DNA of 64,000 bases from Aspidiotus rigidus (taxonomy: Eukaryota > Arthropoda > Insecta > Hemiptera > Diaspididae). Position 1 is the stretch's first letter, and every line of letters starts with the position of its first letter. The notes below the pieces were generated by a model. It was not told the origin of the DNA. It ran no database searches and saw only the letters and a program-made list of their open reading frames with translations. The DNA lies in assembly GCA_035079385.1 (NCBI GenBank), contig JAVHKY010000063.1, positions 1,116,001 through 1,180,000 on the forward strand. The letters are read 5' to 3'. Of the stretch, positions 12,506 through 23,744 are shown one piece after another. The position numbers and the translations under genes are program-made.

Positions 12506-12611
12506 TCATTCCTAACGATCATGATATACTTAGACCATAATATAAGATGTAGACCAAACATCGGCTTTAGAAACGTGTACAACGCGTTGAATGGAAGACA
12601 TAATAAGAAAG

Positions 12612-12715
12612 TAAGGGGCGCTGGACCTTTATGAAGGTAACGCGGGTGTACACGCAGAGCATACCGTACACCTGTGTCACCCATGAAACTTATAAACAAG
12701 GTCCAGCGCCCCTTA
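12612..12715. mobile_element. Very short MITE (104 bp)
   Basis: The left end taaggggcgctggacctt is repeated inverted at the right end (aaggtccagcgcccctta). Inside, gggtgtaca / tgtacacc also pair. No clear target duplication. Confidence 0.65.
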
Positions 12716-13300
12716 TTCTCTGATGTGTTTTTTTATCATGTCATTCATTCAAAGATTCATTACTATGCTCGATCTATCTCTTGTATGGTCCAGGTTATAT
12801 ATGATATGATATGATATACAAGGAACAGCTTTAGCCTCATGCGACAAATTGTCGACGTGAGTAATATTGCTTGCAACCGGCGGTCGAGCATATCTTATCG
12901 ATAGATCAGAATACTACATTTGCCGTTCTTTGTTGCTGTTTACCCAGATATACGTTTGTATAACCATGATATTGCAGTTTTGGACGTTGTGGTGTCGTTT
13001 AGTTATGCGTACGCAGTTGTCACGAATAGTGAGAAAGATAGGTACAATATGGTAGAGTAAATACTCGCTGACAATCTTTGCAGTCTCGTTTTTATAAGTT
13101 AAAAGAACACATATGTAGACGAAGCAAAATAAAGTAGAAGTAAAAACGTAATTGTGTTTCCCTTTTTTACGGAAGGAAAGATAACGAACCAACGACGAGC
13201 GAGAATCGCTAAGTTGTGGCTGAGTTAGATTTCCAACCATTCCGTACAGCAGTGTTTGTGTGTAACATTTCCTCTATTCGGTATAATTTGAAATAATTTA
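12716..13300. other. Short intergenic stretch before a MULE relic
   Basis: A small (gatat)n tract occurs near 12800-12820. The minus-strand open frame of about 108 codons at 12914-13240 has no recognisable motif. Any left terminus of the following MULE should lie here, but I could not identify one. Confidence 0.4.
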
Positions 13301-13305
13301 AAGTT

Positions 13306-15110
13306 ATGGATCTGCAGATGATTTTAATGATGAGTCAACTGTGTGAACCACCACCAAAGAAAACGCGAGGGAGTGGCTGTAATAGGTTGAAAGAAGCGGA
13401 ATCTAACTCAGCAAAGGAAGCTGCGGAACAGGTCGACTAAGTGCTACTCTCAAAATACAGTGGAAGGCGTACGAATAGAATACCGTTGCATACTGGTGGT
13501 GCATATTGAGTGACTGAATGGCCAGCTGGTTTATTTCTTCTGTATGATCATTCCAGCAGCAAGTTGTCGCAGTTTAAAGTATATACCAAGCACGAAAGTA
13601 GCATGTGAATGATCAAAGACGAGGTCTTAGCGATGAAATGAAGACTATTATTCGCAAGAAGTTTCAAGACGGCCTAATGCTAACCTCAATGTATTTCGAC
13701 GGAGACATCTTCCAAACCACCGAAGGCAAAAGTGGTTGTCTACTTACAAACATTACGGTATGTTGACCCTAATGGCAGTAACTTAGTAAAAATAAAACTA
13801 TGTGAACTCAGCACCTATATATTTTACAGACAAGAGAAGAACAGATCTACTACAGTGGTGTGTTTCGAATCAGACTGATGTACCGAACGATGAAGACAGA
13901 GCATTTGTGCTTGACTATGTAATTTTCGCCGAATGAACGGATCCCAATAACCAACATGTGAAAATTCTAATTTCTACTCGTCGTCTTCTTAGTCAGTTGA
14001 TCCTTTCGAAAATGATGCAAACGAATGCAACATACAAGGTTATATCGGAAGGGGTTTCCTTACTTAGAGTGGGTACGACTGATGTATAGCGAAAATTCCA
14101 TCCGTTCGTCCTGGTGGTGAACAAAGGAAATAGCGCGAACGATTTTATATTCATTTTTAGAGCTCTCTACTTGTACAACCTACGTGGCTACCACTGGTGT
14201 TACTAGGAAATGCCAGCGAAGCAATCACCGCAAGCTTTGTCCAGGTTTTTGGTGGGCTTGCTGTGAAGCTGCGATGCTTTTTTCACATGCTGCACAACAT
14301 AGAAAAATATCTGAAAACAACCTCGAAGAAAGGTAAGAGAAGGTCCCATCAAATGAATGCTGATATTCACGCGTTGCAGTGTTCCAAACACGCAGCAACA
14401 TTTTCAAAGGCGGTGGCACTGTTTTGTCAAAGAATGGAAAGGTATACACCCGCAATTTGTGTCGCACTTTAAGGCTCAATGGCCGGATAAAAATTACCTG
14501 TGGTACAAGGGAGCATCATTGTCGGTTTCCCATCGAGGAATAAAGGTTTGGAATTTCTGAACTCAAGCATCAAATCTGAGCGTGCACAAATAGAACATCT
14601 GACTATCTTATAGTGTTGTGGTCGCAAAAAAGAGACCCGCCTTCGAAGAACTTCCTCAAATTCTCGACTGTACCTGCAACACCAATTGAGTACATGAACA
14701 AAGGCGTTTTAATGGGCCTTAGAAAATCATAAAATCTTGCGGCGACCTCACAACTCTGGCAACCTAAAATACTTTGTGGCTTCGTCATCATTTTGAACGC
14801 CTATTAGGACCAAAGTTGGTCACAATTCCAGACCAAGTGGGCTAAATGGAGTAGCTTTGCAGAATTCTGCAAGTTCAGTGCAGGAATATGGAATTGTTGT
14901 CATTGTGCCGAATTCTTGCACGACTCTCACTGCTTCTGCGCAATTTTCCCAAAGCAGTCATGTTGTAAACATGTTTTGAGAATTTCGATCAGGTTGAAAC
15001 TCCTGAAAGTACCGGCCGAGGCAAGAAACGTACCAATTGGGCGTAAGCGAGAGCGAGCACGCTCATCTAAAGCTGAAAGGGCGCCTCATCCACTCACCAG
15101 ACCTGACACA
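13306..15110 (+). pseudogene. Degenerate MULE transposase (FLYWCH-like, DDE, SWIM)
   Basis: Reading across frames gives the domain order of an animal MULE transposase. First comes an N-terminal segment from ATG 13306 (EPPPKKTRGSG; then WPAGLFLLYDHSS with a following H-E), like a FLYWCH zinc finger. Next is ISTRRLLSQLILSKMM...NATYKVI...VGTTD and RKFHPFVLVV...FIFRAL (about 13970-14160), the region around the first catalytic Asp. Then CFFHMLHNIEKYLK (about 14272), the C-x2-H box. Then HFKAQWPDKNYLWYKGASL (about 14466-14520), and finally CFCAIFPKQSCCKHV (about 14934-14978), a SWIM zinc finger, followed by a basic PIGRKRERARSSKAE tail. Many stops and frameshifts break it, so it is dead. Clear terminal repeats were not found. 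Confidence 0.8.
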
Positions 15111-15469
15111 CTATATATAATTAAAAATCCTTCGTTATCCTGGACGTTCACACAACGTTTTTTTCAGTAGAGCATATACTTATTCCATTCTCATTAATGT
15201 TTATCAAAAAGTATTTTTTGCCGTATCACTTTTTCATTGCCGTTCTGCGTTTTTCCACACGTGCGATCTTTTTTATGCTGTTCATTGATTTATTGAAGCG
15301 GTTCATAATTTTATGAGCCCTTCTAGACTTTTCTATACGTCTTATGTTCTTTTATTCCTTTGAAGGGTACTATTTTGCGATGACTTTTGCATTTTTTGCC
15401 GTGCTAATAAGTCATACCCATTGAAATTGCGCCATTTGCGTACACCTTAACATTGGTGAACTCTGGGTT

Positions 15470-16632
15470 TAGGTAATTTCACCGACAACACTTTCACCAA
15501 CAGTAATTTCAACGAATTTTTAAACATTTTTTTCACAGATAGGTAAGTTTACCGAAGTGAACTTTCACCGAGGGCAATCCATGTTTCCACCAAATAATTT
15601 TTTCAACAAAAAAAATGTTTCAAAAAAAATTCTCAAAAAAAAATTCTAAATTTGTAATTTGCACTTAGTATAAAATTTCCATGAAAAAAAAAACTTTCGA
15701 TGAGGAAAAAGATTATTCACAATGGTCCGACTAAAATTTTATACACAAAAAATTAAAAATTATAATTATGCGCTCCTCCACGCAGGTACTCTACAGCGTC
15801 TTCATCATTGAGAAAAACGGAATATCCCGAAACAAGCGTCTTAAAACGTAAGTCATTACCCATACGTTTCTTCTTCTTTGGCTGAGTACGACCACCCATG
15901 CATTGTTCCACTTCCGCGTATGTTTTACATTCACTGCGCCGGAAGTTGTCAATACAACGCCATAAATTGTCATGGTGACCGTACGTAAGTGATTCGAAGC
16001 CTCAATGCCAGGCTTCAAGGCCATTGTTGGTCCGAGGCAAGTCATGTAGCACGCTTGCATAGCAGTTCCATAACTCAATGGGATATTTCGGCTTTCGAAG
16101 ACCTTCCCTCGTCCTTCTTCCGACCTACACCCCTCCGTGCATTGTAGAGCCTGGGAATATCTTCTCGAAAGCTTTGATAGAAGCTTTTTCGAAATCACTG
16201 ACTACAATTCCAGGGTTCAGTGCTGGCTCTGCGTCACGCAATGCCCGTAATAAGCGAATGTGGGTCTTCTTAGTTTTATTAGGAAGTAGCGCATATACAG
16301 CAGGTCGTGAATCGTATATATTTGATAAAATAACAGCGGGGTGTACTTAAAAGTACCGGCAACAAACCATACTCGACGCCTTCTTAACATTTCCAAGCCA
16401 GCTGACGTGCAGAATTCTGCTGTCGAAAATTCTATGATTCCATTTTTGCCTTCTTCGTTTATTAACAAAAAAAGTTGTTTCATAGAGTTTTTTTTTTCGG
16501 TGAAAAAATTATTCGGTGAAACATGGATTGCCCTCGGTGAAAGTTCACTTCGGTAAACTTACCTATCGGTGAACAAAATTTAAAAAATTCGGTGAAATTA
16601 CTGTCGGTGAAAGTATTGTCGGTGAAACTGTC
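15470..16632. mobile_element. MULE relic with reiterated-motif inverted termini
   Basis: Two inverted termini of about 140 bp (15470-15612 and 16490-16632) match closely, for example ataggtaagtttaccgaagt and tttcaccgagggcaatccat in both. Each terminus is itself an array of a short motif close to tttcaccgacagt, seven or eight times at 12-25 bp spacing. Between them lies a minus-strand MULE transposase remnant. I found no clean 8-10 bp target duplication. The same plan, with a different motif, is seen in the intact MULE at 61.7 kb. Confidence 0.75.
15791..16483 (-). pseudogene. MULE transposase remnant, internally deleted
   Basis: Minus-strand translation in shifting frames shows VWFVAGTFKYTPLLFYQIYT (about 16380-16320), then VVSDFEKASIKAFEKIFPG (about 16205-16150), then LPRTNNGLEAWH (about 16035-16000) and HHDNLWRCIDNFRR. 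These are the first-Asp, second-Asp and Glu regions of a MULE DDE transposase. The first catalytic Asp of W-F-x-D-G-T-F is Ala here. The C-x2-H box region between the second Asp and the Glu is missing. No FLYWCH or other N-terminal domain is present. Frameshifts separate the blocks. Non-functional; a trans-mobilised derivative at best. Confidence 0.75.
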
Positions 16633-17430
16633 TCGACCCGTGACTCTATGTATGACAGTGTTTTTCAACCTTTTCAAATTTGCGGTACATGTCAAACCCC
16701 AATTTTTTACGGCACACCAAATTCAAAATATGCGAGTGAAATTCTCGAAAATTGAGAAAAAAGTGTATACTGAATATTACAAATCTTTTTTTCTATTCAT
16801 GGTGTCAAAACGGCGATTGGGCTGCATCTACAGGTGCGGTCAACGTTTAATTTTATGCACCGCTGGATTAGCGGGAAAGAAGAAATAGAAATATGAAAGA
16901 AAAACGAATCAGCCAATAACGAAATGGGTGAAGAAAAAACGGTAAATGACTTTTGAGTGCCAGTTTTGCTGAACAAGGCGAAGCCGAGTGAAGTAAATCG
17001 CACAAGATGTCATTTGCCACTTGTTTTCAGTAAAATATCTTACAATACATGCGGATATCGTGAACATCACCAACTATGCAAATTACTATTTATTTTCAAA
17101 CAACCGTCCATTTTTCGGTTGATAAAGCTGGCTCGGACACTTTCGGAACCAAACCACTGATAACAGCCTACTTCATCATTGCCGAATCTGCATATTGTGG
17201 CATTCCTTTAAGGTAGCCATAAATGTAGCTACAAATTTTGTTAGCCTTGTACTGAACACTTCTCTATGAGCACATTCCCTTTAAATTTTATCGAAAAGAT
17301 TTTAACTGAAAAGTCTACAAGCAGTACGTCTGATTGGTACCATTTTCACAAATTCTACAACGCAAGCATACCATGAGCATGTGCATTCATCTGAAATTAC
17401 TCACAGTCCCAGCGTGGCAGTAAAAGCAAT
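16633..17430. other. Intergenic sequence with a possible lone hAT-like end
   Basis: cagtgtttttcaaccttttc at about 16656 looks like the left end of a hAT-type element, but no matching right end was found. The open frames of 67-98 codons are not recognised. Confidence 0.3.
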
Positions 17431-17810
17431 ATCATCAGGTCAAAAATGAAAACGAGGTCGACCAGGTATAACAAAATGTGCCATTATATGATAGGAGGGG
17501 GACATGCCTCCAAGCTATATACAATAGGATTCGAAATTTTTCCGAATTTATGTGACGCCCGACTGTGTCGAGCGCCACAATTCGGTCAAAATTGAGTAAA
17601 CTTACACATTCTTGGAAAAAAATTTCCGCTCTCAAGCTATATATTTCGAAGTCCCTAAAATAGATCTGGTCACTGATGACGTCCTATTGTATACTAGGTT
17701 TATAGTAGGTCTAGGCCTCCTTCATATTAACTTTATATAGGTTTGGGGCTGCTTGAATTCTCAATACCAAAACCATTTTGACTCATAGGACAGTTTTCTT
17801 TTCCTCCCAA
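17430..17810 (+). repeat. Degenerate copy of the 45-bp-repeat TIR element
   Basis: Shares blocks with the element at 56627-57106: tatgataggagggggacatg (17487-17506), then tatactaggtttatagtagg and tctaggcc, then gaattctcaatacc, and a right end gactcataggacag. The internal 45-bp repeat is reduced and diverged, and both termini are eroded. It is followed at 17844-17858 by a C15 run leading into tctagatacgccactg at 17872-17886, which resembles the end of a separate hAT-like element. Confidence 0.6.
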
Positions 17811-18000
17811 TGAAAATTTAATTTTGGCCTCAAAAATCTTTAGCCCCCCCCCCCCCCCTAGAGAGAATTTCTAGATACGCCACTGAATTTGGTTACAGTT
17901 AACAATAGAGCGTAGGTTCAATTCACCAAAAATTATGTCGCAATATAAATACTTCAAGTTTGTCCGCTAGTGGGCCGATTACAGCTCAGGTTCATAAGAC

Positions 18001-18370
18001 TACACGGGAAAAACGGAAAAAAAAAGAAAAAAAAAAAAAGATTGAAAAATTAATGAACGAAATTATGCGGTTCTAGATGTATTTTCGACGCTGATCACGA
18101 TGCCGTTGACTGTTTTCGAAATTGGCTCTGGTTATTGAGAAACGATCAGATCAAGTTCCCTCTTGTACTCGCGAAATTCAATAGCTGGGTAACACACACT
18201 GCGCATCGCTACAATTCGCGGGAACTTGATATGATCATTTCTCGATAACCAGAGCCAATTTCAAAAAACGGTCAACGGAATTGTGATCAACGTCGAAAAT
18301 ACTTCTAGAATCGTATAATTTCGTTCACGCATTTTTCAATTTTTGTTTTTTTTTTTTTTTTTGTCGTGTA
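18001..18370. mobile_element. Foldback MITE with about 120-bp arms
   Basis: Arms of about 120 bp (18041-18163 and 18210-18345) mirror each other, for example acgaaattatgcggttctag against ctagaatcgtataatttcgt, and ttggctctggttat against ataaccagagccaa. A/T tracts and tacacg / cgtgta form the extreme ends. The loop contains agctgggtaacacacactgc. The right half recurs at 56450-56625. Non-coding. Confidence 0.75.
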
Positions 18371-18880
18371 CTTAGTGTAATTATTATGGAGTTTATTGAC
18401 CACGTTTTTTATAAAAGTGAACATATTTTATTAGAGTAAAAGAGTAAATTTATTCAAAATACTAACTTCAAATTATTCACGGTAAGTATTTCATGAGAAT
18501 ACTGGTTCTTGTGAGAAACGGTCCCGAACGAGGAAGTTTCCAAGAGAACCTGCAGGCAAATCAAAACCAATCTGGGAAGCTTTTTTTCGTTCGAAACGAA
18601 ATCGACTTACGGAATCGACTTACGCCGTTTGCGTCACTCGGTTGTGCACGTATTTCTATTGAGTTGACTCATCAACTAGGTATCTACTATTTTCAATATT
18701 GTATACTGATAATAGAGTCGATAATCTTATCTCGTGTAAATACGTATCCAAATTTCTCCTTCAAAGCACAGCCATCACTTTCTGCAATTGCACTCGTGAG
18801 ATATCTCAATGACTTAATTTGCCATACTCTAGGTATTTTTGCTTAGTTGTTTTTTCTTCCGAGGGGAGGTTCCTCGTGGG
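18371..18880. other. AT-rich spacer, unrecognised open frame
   Basis: A 117-codon plus-strand frame (18493-18846) has no recognisable domain. I treat it as chance. Nothing else was noticed. Confidence 0.3.
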
Positions 18881-19225
18881 AGGCGAGTTGGTAGTAGACC
18901 AGGACGTGAAGACAGTGCGTATCTCGCCTGTTATAGGAGGGGACAAGAGGTAGGGCAGTACGTAACCCAATCAGTCACTATCCCTGATTGGACGTGAAGG
19001 CCTGCGTTGTCAATAAATAATGTGGCGAGGAGTGCAATGCACTGGCATTCTATAAGCAGCGCTTGTTCGCCCGCTTAAGGAGGTGACAAGCAGGGCAGTA
19101 CGTAACCCAATTCCACCAACTAAATTGGACGTGAAGGCATGCGTTGCAGATAGCCGTATCGGTAATTGTATAGTGCGTTGGCAGTACGTGTCCTGGGCTG
19201 TAAGACGGTGTGTGTCTTGTGCGGC

Positions 19226-19945
19226 TTATGTGGTTGCTTCCATGGTCAGGGGGCGCCCGCAGAGACTTATCGAGGTATAATTTATGCACTGGACGGGTAC
19301 CCTATCGCAAATCGGCTTCCCTGTTAGAGGAAAGGGGTGGTTTAGTGGGAAACAATGTTCCGAGGTTCTTTACTTCTTTATGTCCCTGAAAGGGAGTAGA
19401 GAGGGGTATTGCTTCCACGGATCTTCGAGGTGTAGAAGGTGTAGTTGGATATCTTCAGCTAATTAGCTGAGAAGTGAGAAAATAAATTAATGGTAATAAG
19501 GGTAAAGGCCTAAAAGTATACTAAAATAGTAGTAACTATAATAGTAATAATAATAATACTAATGGGAATCATATTCCAAGTACGTCTACTTGTCCCTAGT
19601 ATGGGTAGTAGCGGAGGAGGGGGGTTCGCTTCCATGGTCAAGGGTCGCCTGCCGATGAGTCTCCCCACTGCACTTCTGCTTCTATCTTGAAAGGACAGAT
19701 GTGATTGTTGTTTCTTTCTTCAGCTGGTATCTGAGAGAAAGGTATGATCAGTTGGAATAGAAATGGTATTCCGGAGGCCTCCCTACTTCCGCAGAAATGG
19801 GTAGTGGAGAGGGTTGCTTCCATGGTCTGGGATCGCCTGTACAGGGTTTTCTCATCGCATTTCGGCATTCGTCTTCAAGAGGAACAAGTGTGGTTTAGTT
19901 GGAGCAGTGTCCAGGAGCCTCCTCTACGTGTCCTAGGACAGTTGT
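19226..19945 (+). repeat. Diverged tandem repeat, four units of about 175-217 bp
   Basis: gcttccatggtc or a close variant starts units at 19236, 19411, 19628 and 19816. Each unit continues with a gg.cgcctg word, a ctt..tcttgaaaggacag-like word, and a ttagttggaa...ttccggaggcctcc-like word. Units are diverged and carry no shared open frame. They sit between the two clusters of motif A/B repeats. Confidence 0.5.
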
Positions 19946-20224
19946 AGTAGATGGAGGGGTTTGAATATGATTTAACGCTGGGTTAGATGTGTTAGTTGAG
20001 GAGTAGTTAAGCTAGGTTCAAGGACTCGCGTGTGGTGCAACTTGCGGACCAGGACATGAAGGCTGCGCCTCATATCCACGTCAGGAACAGGAAGTGCAAG
20101 GCAAGGCAGTACGTAACCCAACCCGACCATTAAACGTGAAGGTCTGCGGCAACCTTCAGTGGACATGTGGCACAGGCAGTACGTAACCCCAATTGCTAGT
20201 TGCACCGCGAGGTGTGGTTTACTC

Positions 20225-20380
20225 ATGCGAGAGAGCATGGATGAAAATAGAGAAGATGGGTCGAAGAAAATCGGTAGGAGTCTCGATGCAGTACTCCCTG
20301 CTGTAGGTGCAGCTAGCCTGTCTTCAGTAGACAGCCTTGAAGATAGAAGAGGGAGAGAGATAGGAAAGGTGTGCCTATAG
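20225..20380 (+). CDS. Small open frame at the end of the repeat block, function unknown
   Basis: From an ATG near 20228 the frame reads about 50 residues with a charged start (MRESMDENREDGSKKIGRSL), then LDAVLPAVGAASLSSVDSLEDRR and a stop at 20378. It is more protein-like in composition than its surroundings and could be the start of a transposon ORF1 following repeated 5' UTR units, broken early. No domain is recognised, so the call is weak. Confidence 0.2.
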   Translation: MRESMDENREDGSKKIGRSLDAVLPAVGAASLSSVDSLEDRRGREIGKVCL

Positions 20381-20910
20381 CCTAGTCAAAAAGAGAAGAA
20401 GGATAGGATAGAGTGGTGATCAGTGGTGCTAAAAAGTAAGGGTGACGTACACAGGGAGAGGTCTGTGCGAGTCGAGCTGCTTTGTTACTCCCGAGAAAGT
20501 GACTCCCCCCACCATACAGTATGGTAGCAGCTAGATTTAAGGATGCGTCAGTTACTCCTTGCTTCCCACACAGCAGCGGGGAGGACCCTGATTAGCACCC
20601 TTCGAGGGGGGGGGGTATGATATGGTGACACCAGCGTTGTGACATCAGCGTTAGCTGGAGAACGGTGACGTACGCGGGGAAAGACCCGTGCGAGCCTGTA
20701 CCACTTTTAGTTGACTGTTTTGGAGACTGACAGTGACTATTTGCCTTTCCGCGTCTCAGTGTCCACCGCGTCGTTATCAATAGCAACTGCTATCTCTCCC
20801 AGTCGTAAGGGCCCTCGCCGACGTCAAGGCAGTGGCAAGACTTGAAGACACACCAGTTCCAAGACACGATTGTGTCCCTGCCAGTGTGCCCCCCGGAGGA
20901 GAGTTAGTTT

Positions 20911-22990
20911 CGATTTTTCAAGAATTTATCCTGGAGAATCATAGAAACGCGCTATAGAAACGAATTGAAAAATACCGAGATACTTTATTGTGGCGACACG
21001 AGGCGAGGGTAGTTCTGTCAACCCCAATCCGCAACTTGCAGCAGAAGTGAACGAATTAGTGATGCAGTCTCTGTTCACAACAAATTAATAAACGCTGCTT
21101 CCAATCTTAATGTTATAAATCGCTATGCACATATTATACCTACACCCGTATTCTTAAAGCTGTATCTATTCGTAATATACGCATACGTACACGTATACTT
21201 ACATCATATTATGCATGCACCACGTCCGAGATAACAACAGTAGTTTGTACATGGTGGTACAATGACTTTTGTCAATTTGAAAATGTACAACTAACCTTTT
21301 TGTCTCCGCCTCGAATGTAATTATTTGAATTTAGAATCGGTGATGCGGCGTGAAGTTTATTTTATTTGAACGCAATTGCGACTGAAGCAGCTCTGTATGA
21401 GTACTGTATACACTACAGCATATCAACCGTCCGGAAAATGAAATCAAACAATAGTCCCACAATGCTACACCTATAAAATGAATAAGAGAATGATAATCGT
21501 AATAATACCCGAGCACTCATCACGTACGGTATACTGTAGATACAGCAGACTATAAGCGAAATACAACTGAAGCTGCACACCAGAGAAGTAACCTGTAAGA
21601 ATCCTCATTTATTTCTATCTACCTATTTATTGTTATTGTTATAATCGACTACATTGTTATCATACTGTTTTACTATTATTGTTATCATTGTGGAGAGAAG
21701 AAGAATAAGAAGAACAAAAAGAGAGAAAGAAATAAAAAAAAGAGGAGCGTGTTGGTTATTTTGTCGATGATATTGTTGTCTGTCTTTTGTGATAGTATAA
21801 TTTCCTTCAACGTTGAGCCGCCACTATTGCTGATGTATACCAATATAATCTACAAAGATACAATGTACGTATAGAAGTGCTAATGTACATTGTAGGAAAG
21901 ACCACAGTGAGTGATACTCTGGTAATGCAGCTCGCTACTTACCATGGCTTAACATAAGTAGAATTTATTTTTACACAAGCAAGTATAGACGAGAGAATGA
22001 TGTGGATCAATATTTTCCAACTTCCCTTGCAAACATGAAGATTCAACTCAACATGGTCTAGCGTATTGTTTAGATAACATCCACAAAATAACAAAGTTTA
22101 TGCGTAAAGAAGCGTAGTTTTTTGTTGTCAGTCAGACGGCTGAGAAGAAAAAAGCGATACTTGAATGAAATTTTACATTTTTCTTTCAAATTTAGAGCCG
22201 AAAATCATTTTAATCGTTTTTATGTCTTCAGTATTTTGAATATATGCCCAAGTTTGTGTTATACCTACCACTAGAGAAGGAAGTTCAGAATCATGCTTCA
22301 CCCCAATGTCGTAACTTTCCCATAGAACAGGTTCCCTCTTGAAATTCGATGTATATGTAAAAGGGCGTAAACGGTGTAATTAGTGACGTGGAATACATAC
22401 ATCTATGAGGAACCGCGTTAATCAGTCATTTAATCAAACATTGTGTTTCAGTCTTCATTCCAGCACCTCAGTCACAGGGTACTCGACGTACATTGTACAG
22501 AACCCCCGCTACCCAGTCTTCACCGAAACAACGCTTCGAGTAGAAAATCAGTGATTGCCAGGGTAACGCCAAGTTACCCGCATTCCTAACAACTGCTAAC
22601 TGACCGCTCACAGACAGTACCTCAAACTTATAACTGGAGAGTCTGAAAATTTGTAATTTTTATCTTCTTATTCCAAATTTGGAAGAATTTTGATTTTAGA
22701 GCTATATGTGAATGGAAGAGAGAGGGTATTGTGGTCCTGACGGGGTAGGCGTTACTCCAGAAAATCTCAAATTTGTGCAATATGTGAATCGACGATTCAA
22801 AACAAAAAATTCCAAAGAAAAAAAATTTAGTGCTCGCTTTAACTATCAAAGCTGATGAAAAAGTCTCTGCGAGCAAAAAACGTAGTGAGGTGCAAGTTTT
22901 TTCAAACAAATTTCGAAATTTTGTCTTTCTCGGGGACGAATAGTGGACGAAAAGGTGGAGGATCAGAAAAGGGTGCGATTTATCGGCACA
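20911..22990. other. AT-rich intergenic sequence, nothing recognised
   Basis: About 2 kb with purine-rich runs at 21.69-21.75 kb and no recognisable gene or paired repeat. Confidence 0.4.
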
Positions 22991-23650
22991 TTAAAAAAGA
23001 ATAATTTGACAGTAACCTGCGAACATTATAGGAGCAAAATGAAATATTAAAGAAATTAAGAGAGCACAGCAACAGATGAACAGCAGTAAATACAGTGCAA
23101 TGAGTGTCGACGCAACACCTTGTACGATCATTCTCCTATAGCTGTAGGCCGTGAACTGTTGATTCATATAGAAGCGGATAGAGTACGATGATAACGTGGT
23201 CCCCTTCCTTATTGGCTTCCGACCTATAGTTACTTCCAGTGTGGGTAGAGTTAGTGTGCACTTCTTGGATAAAGAGGGAGCTAGTGTAGCACCCAATGAC
23301 AATGAGTACAGTGACAGGTGAACAATAGAAGAGCATAATGAAGCATTGAGAAAAGTTTGAAGAAATGAGTCAACGAACGAATGTGTGTGTCGTACATGTT
23401 TTAACCAGGTAATCGATATTCCTCTTAGGCGAAAAAGGAAGAGGGGAAGACCTGCAAAAGCCAAAAGAACGCTACTCGTGCAATGGACTGATTTCCCAAC
23501 TACGTCACAATATCTATCGATAGATTGCAAATTATCGCAAAATGCTGCTTGCTGAAGTTCCTTCAGTCTTTGTTTACCATTCTTCTCAATGTAATTTCCC
23601 ATAAGCAAAACTAACGTTCTCAAAACATCAATATTTTGAAAACAGAACAC
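22991..23650 (-). other. 219-codon open frame, unrecognised; its start is part of an inverted duplication
   Basis: The frame is long for this AT-rich sequence. Residues about 8-60 (LRTLVLLMGNYIEKNG..., LKELQQAAFCDNLQSID) are partly conserved in a mirrored copy at 23745-23905. The remainder has two hydrophobic stretches, one near residues 65-75 and a strong one near 185-205 (LIALYLLLFICCCALLISLI), but no family match comes to mind. It may be a spurious fusion of a real exon-like segment with downstream chance sequence. No promoter or splice evidence can be judged with confidence. Confidence 0.25.
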
Positions 23651-23744
23651 GTTAATAAGGTAGTAGAGGTCAATTTCTTAGAAGTATAAAGCTTCTGGAT
23701 CATGAAAGAAACACTCCCATTCCTTATTTATTTTCTATTAATTT

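Larger units (their letters stand above)
18885..20910. repeat. GC-richer block of interleaved short repeats, identity unknown
   Basis: Composition is visibly richer in G and C than the flanks. Motif A, GGCAGTACGTAACCCAA, occurs at 18954, 19097, 20104 and 20177. Motif B, close to TTGGACGTGAAGGCCTGCG, occurs near 18899, 18988, 19125, 20046 and 20136. After motif A the sequence can form hairpins: ccaatcag/ctgattgg at 18967-18991, and ccaatt/aattgg in the next copy. A further pair, ggtgacgtac.c.gggga with gtgcgag, lies near 20440 and 20664. A 5' UTR with promoter repeats of a LINE is one possibility. I do not recognise the family. Confidence 0.6.

Noticed and set aside
17900..17930. tRNA B-box-like word ggttcaattcacc
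   Set aside because: No A box, no acceptor stem and no cloverleaf could be drawn.
22500..22600. GC-richer patch thought to be an exon
   Set aside because: Stops in all frames within a short distance and no splice or protein motif.
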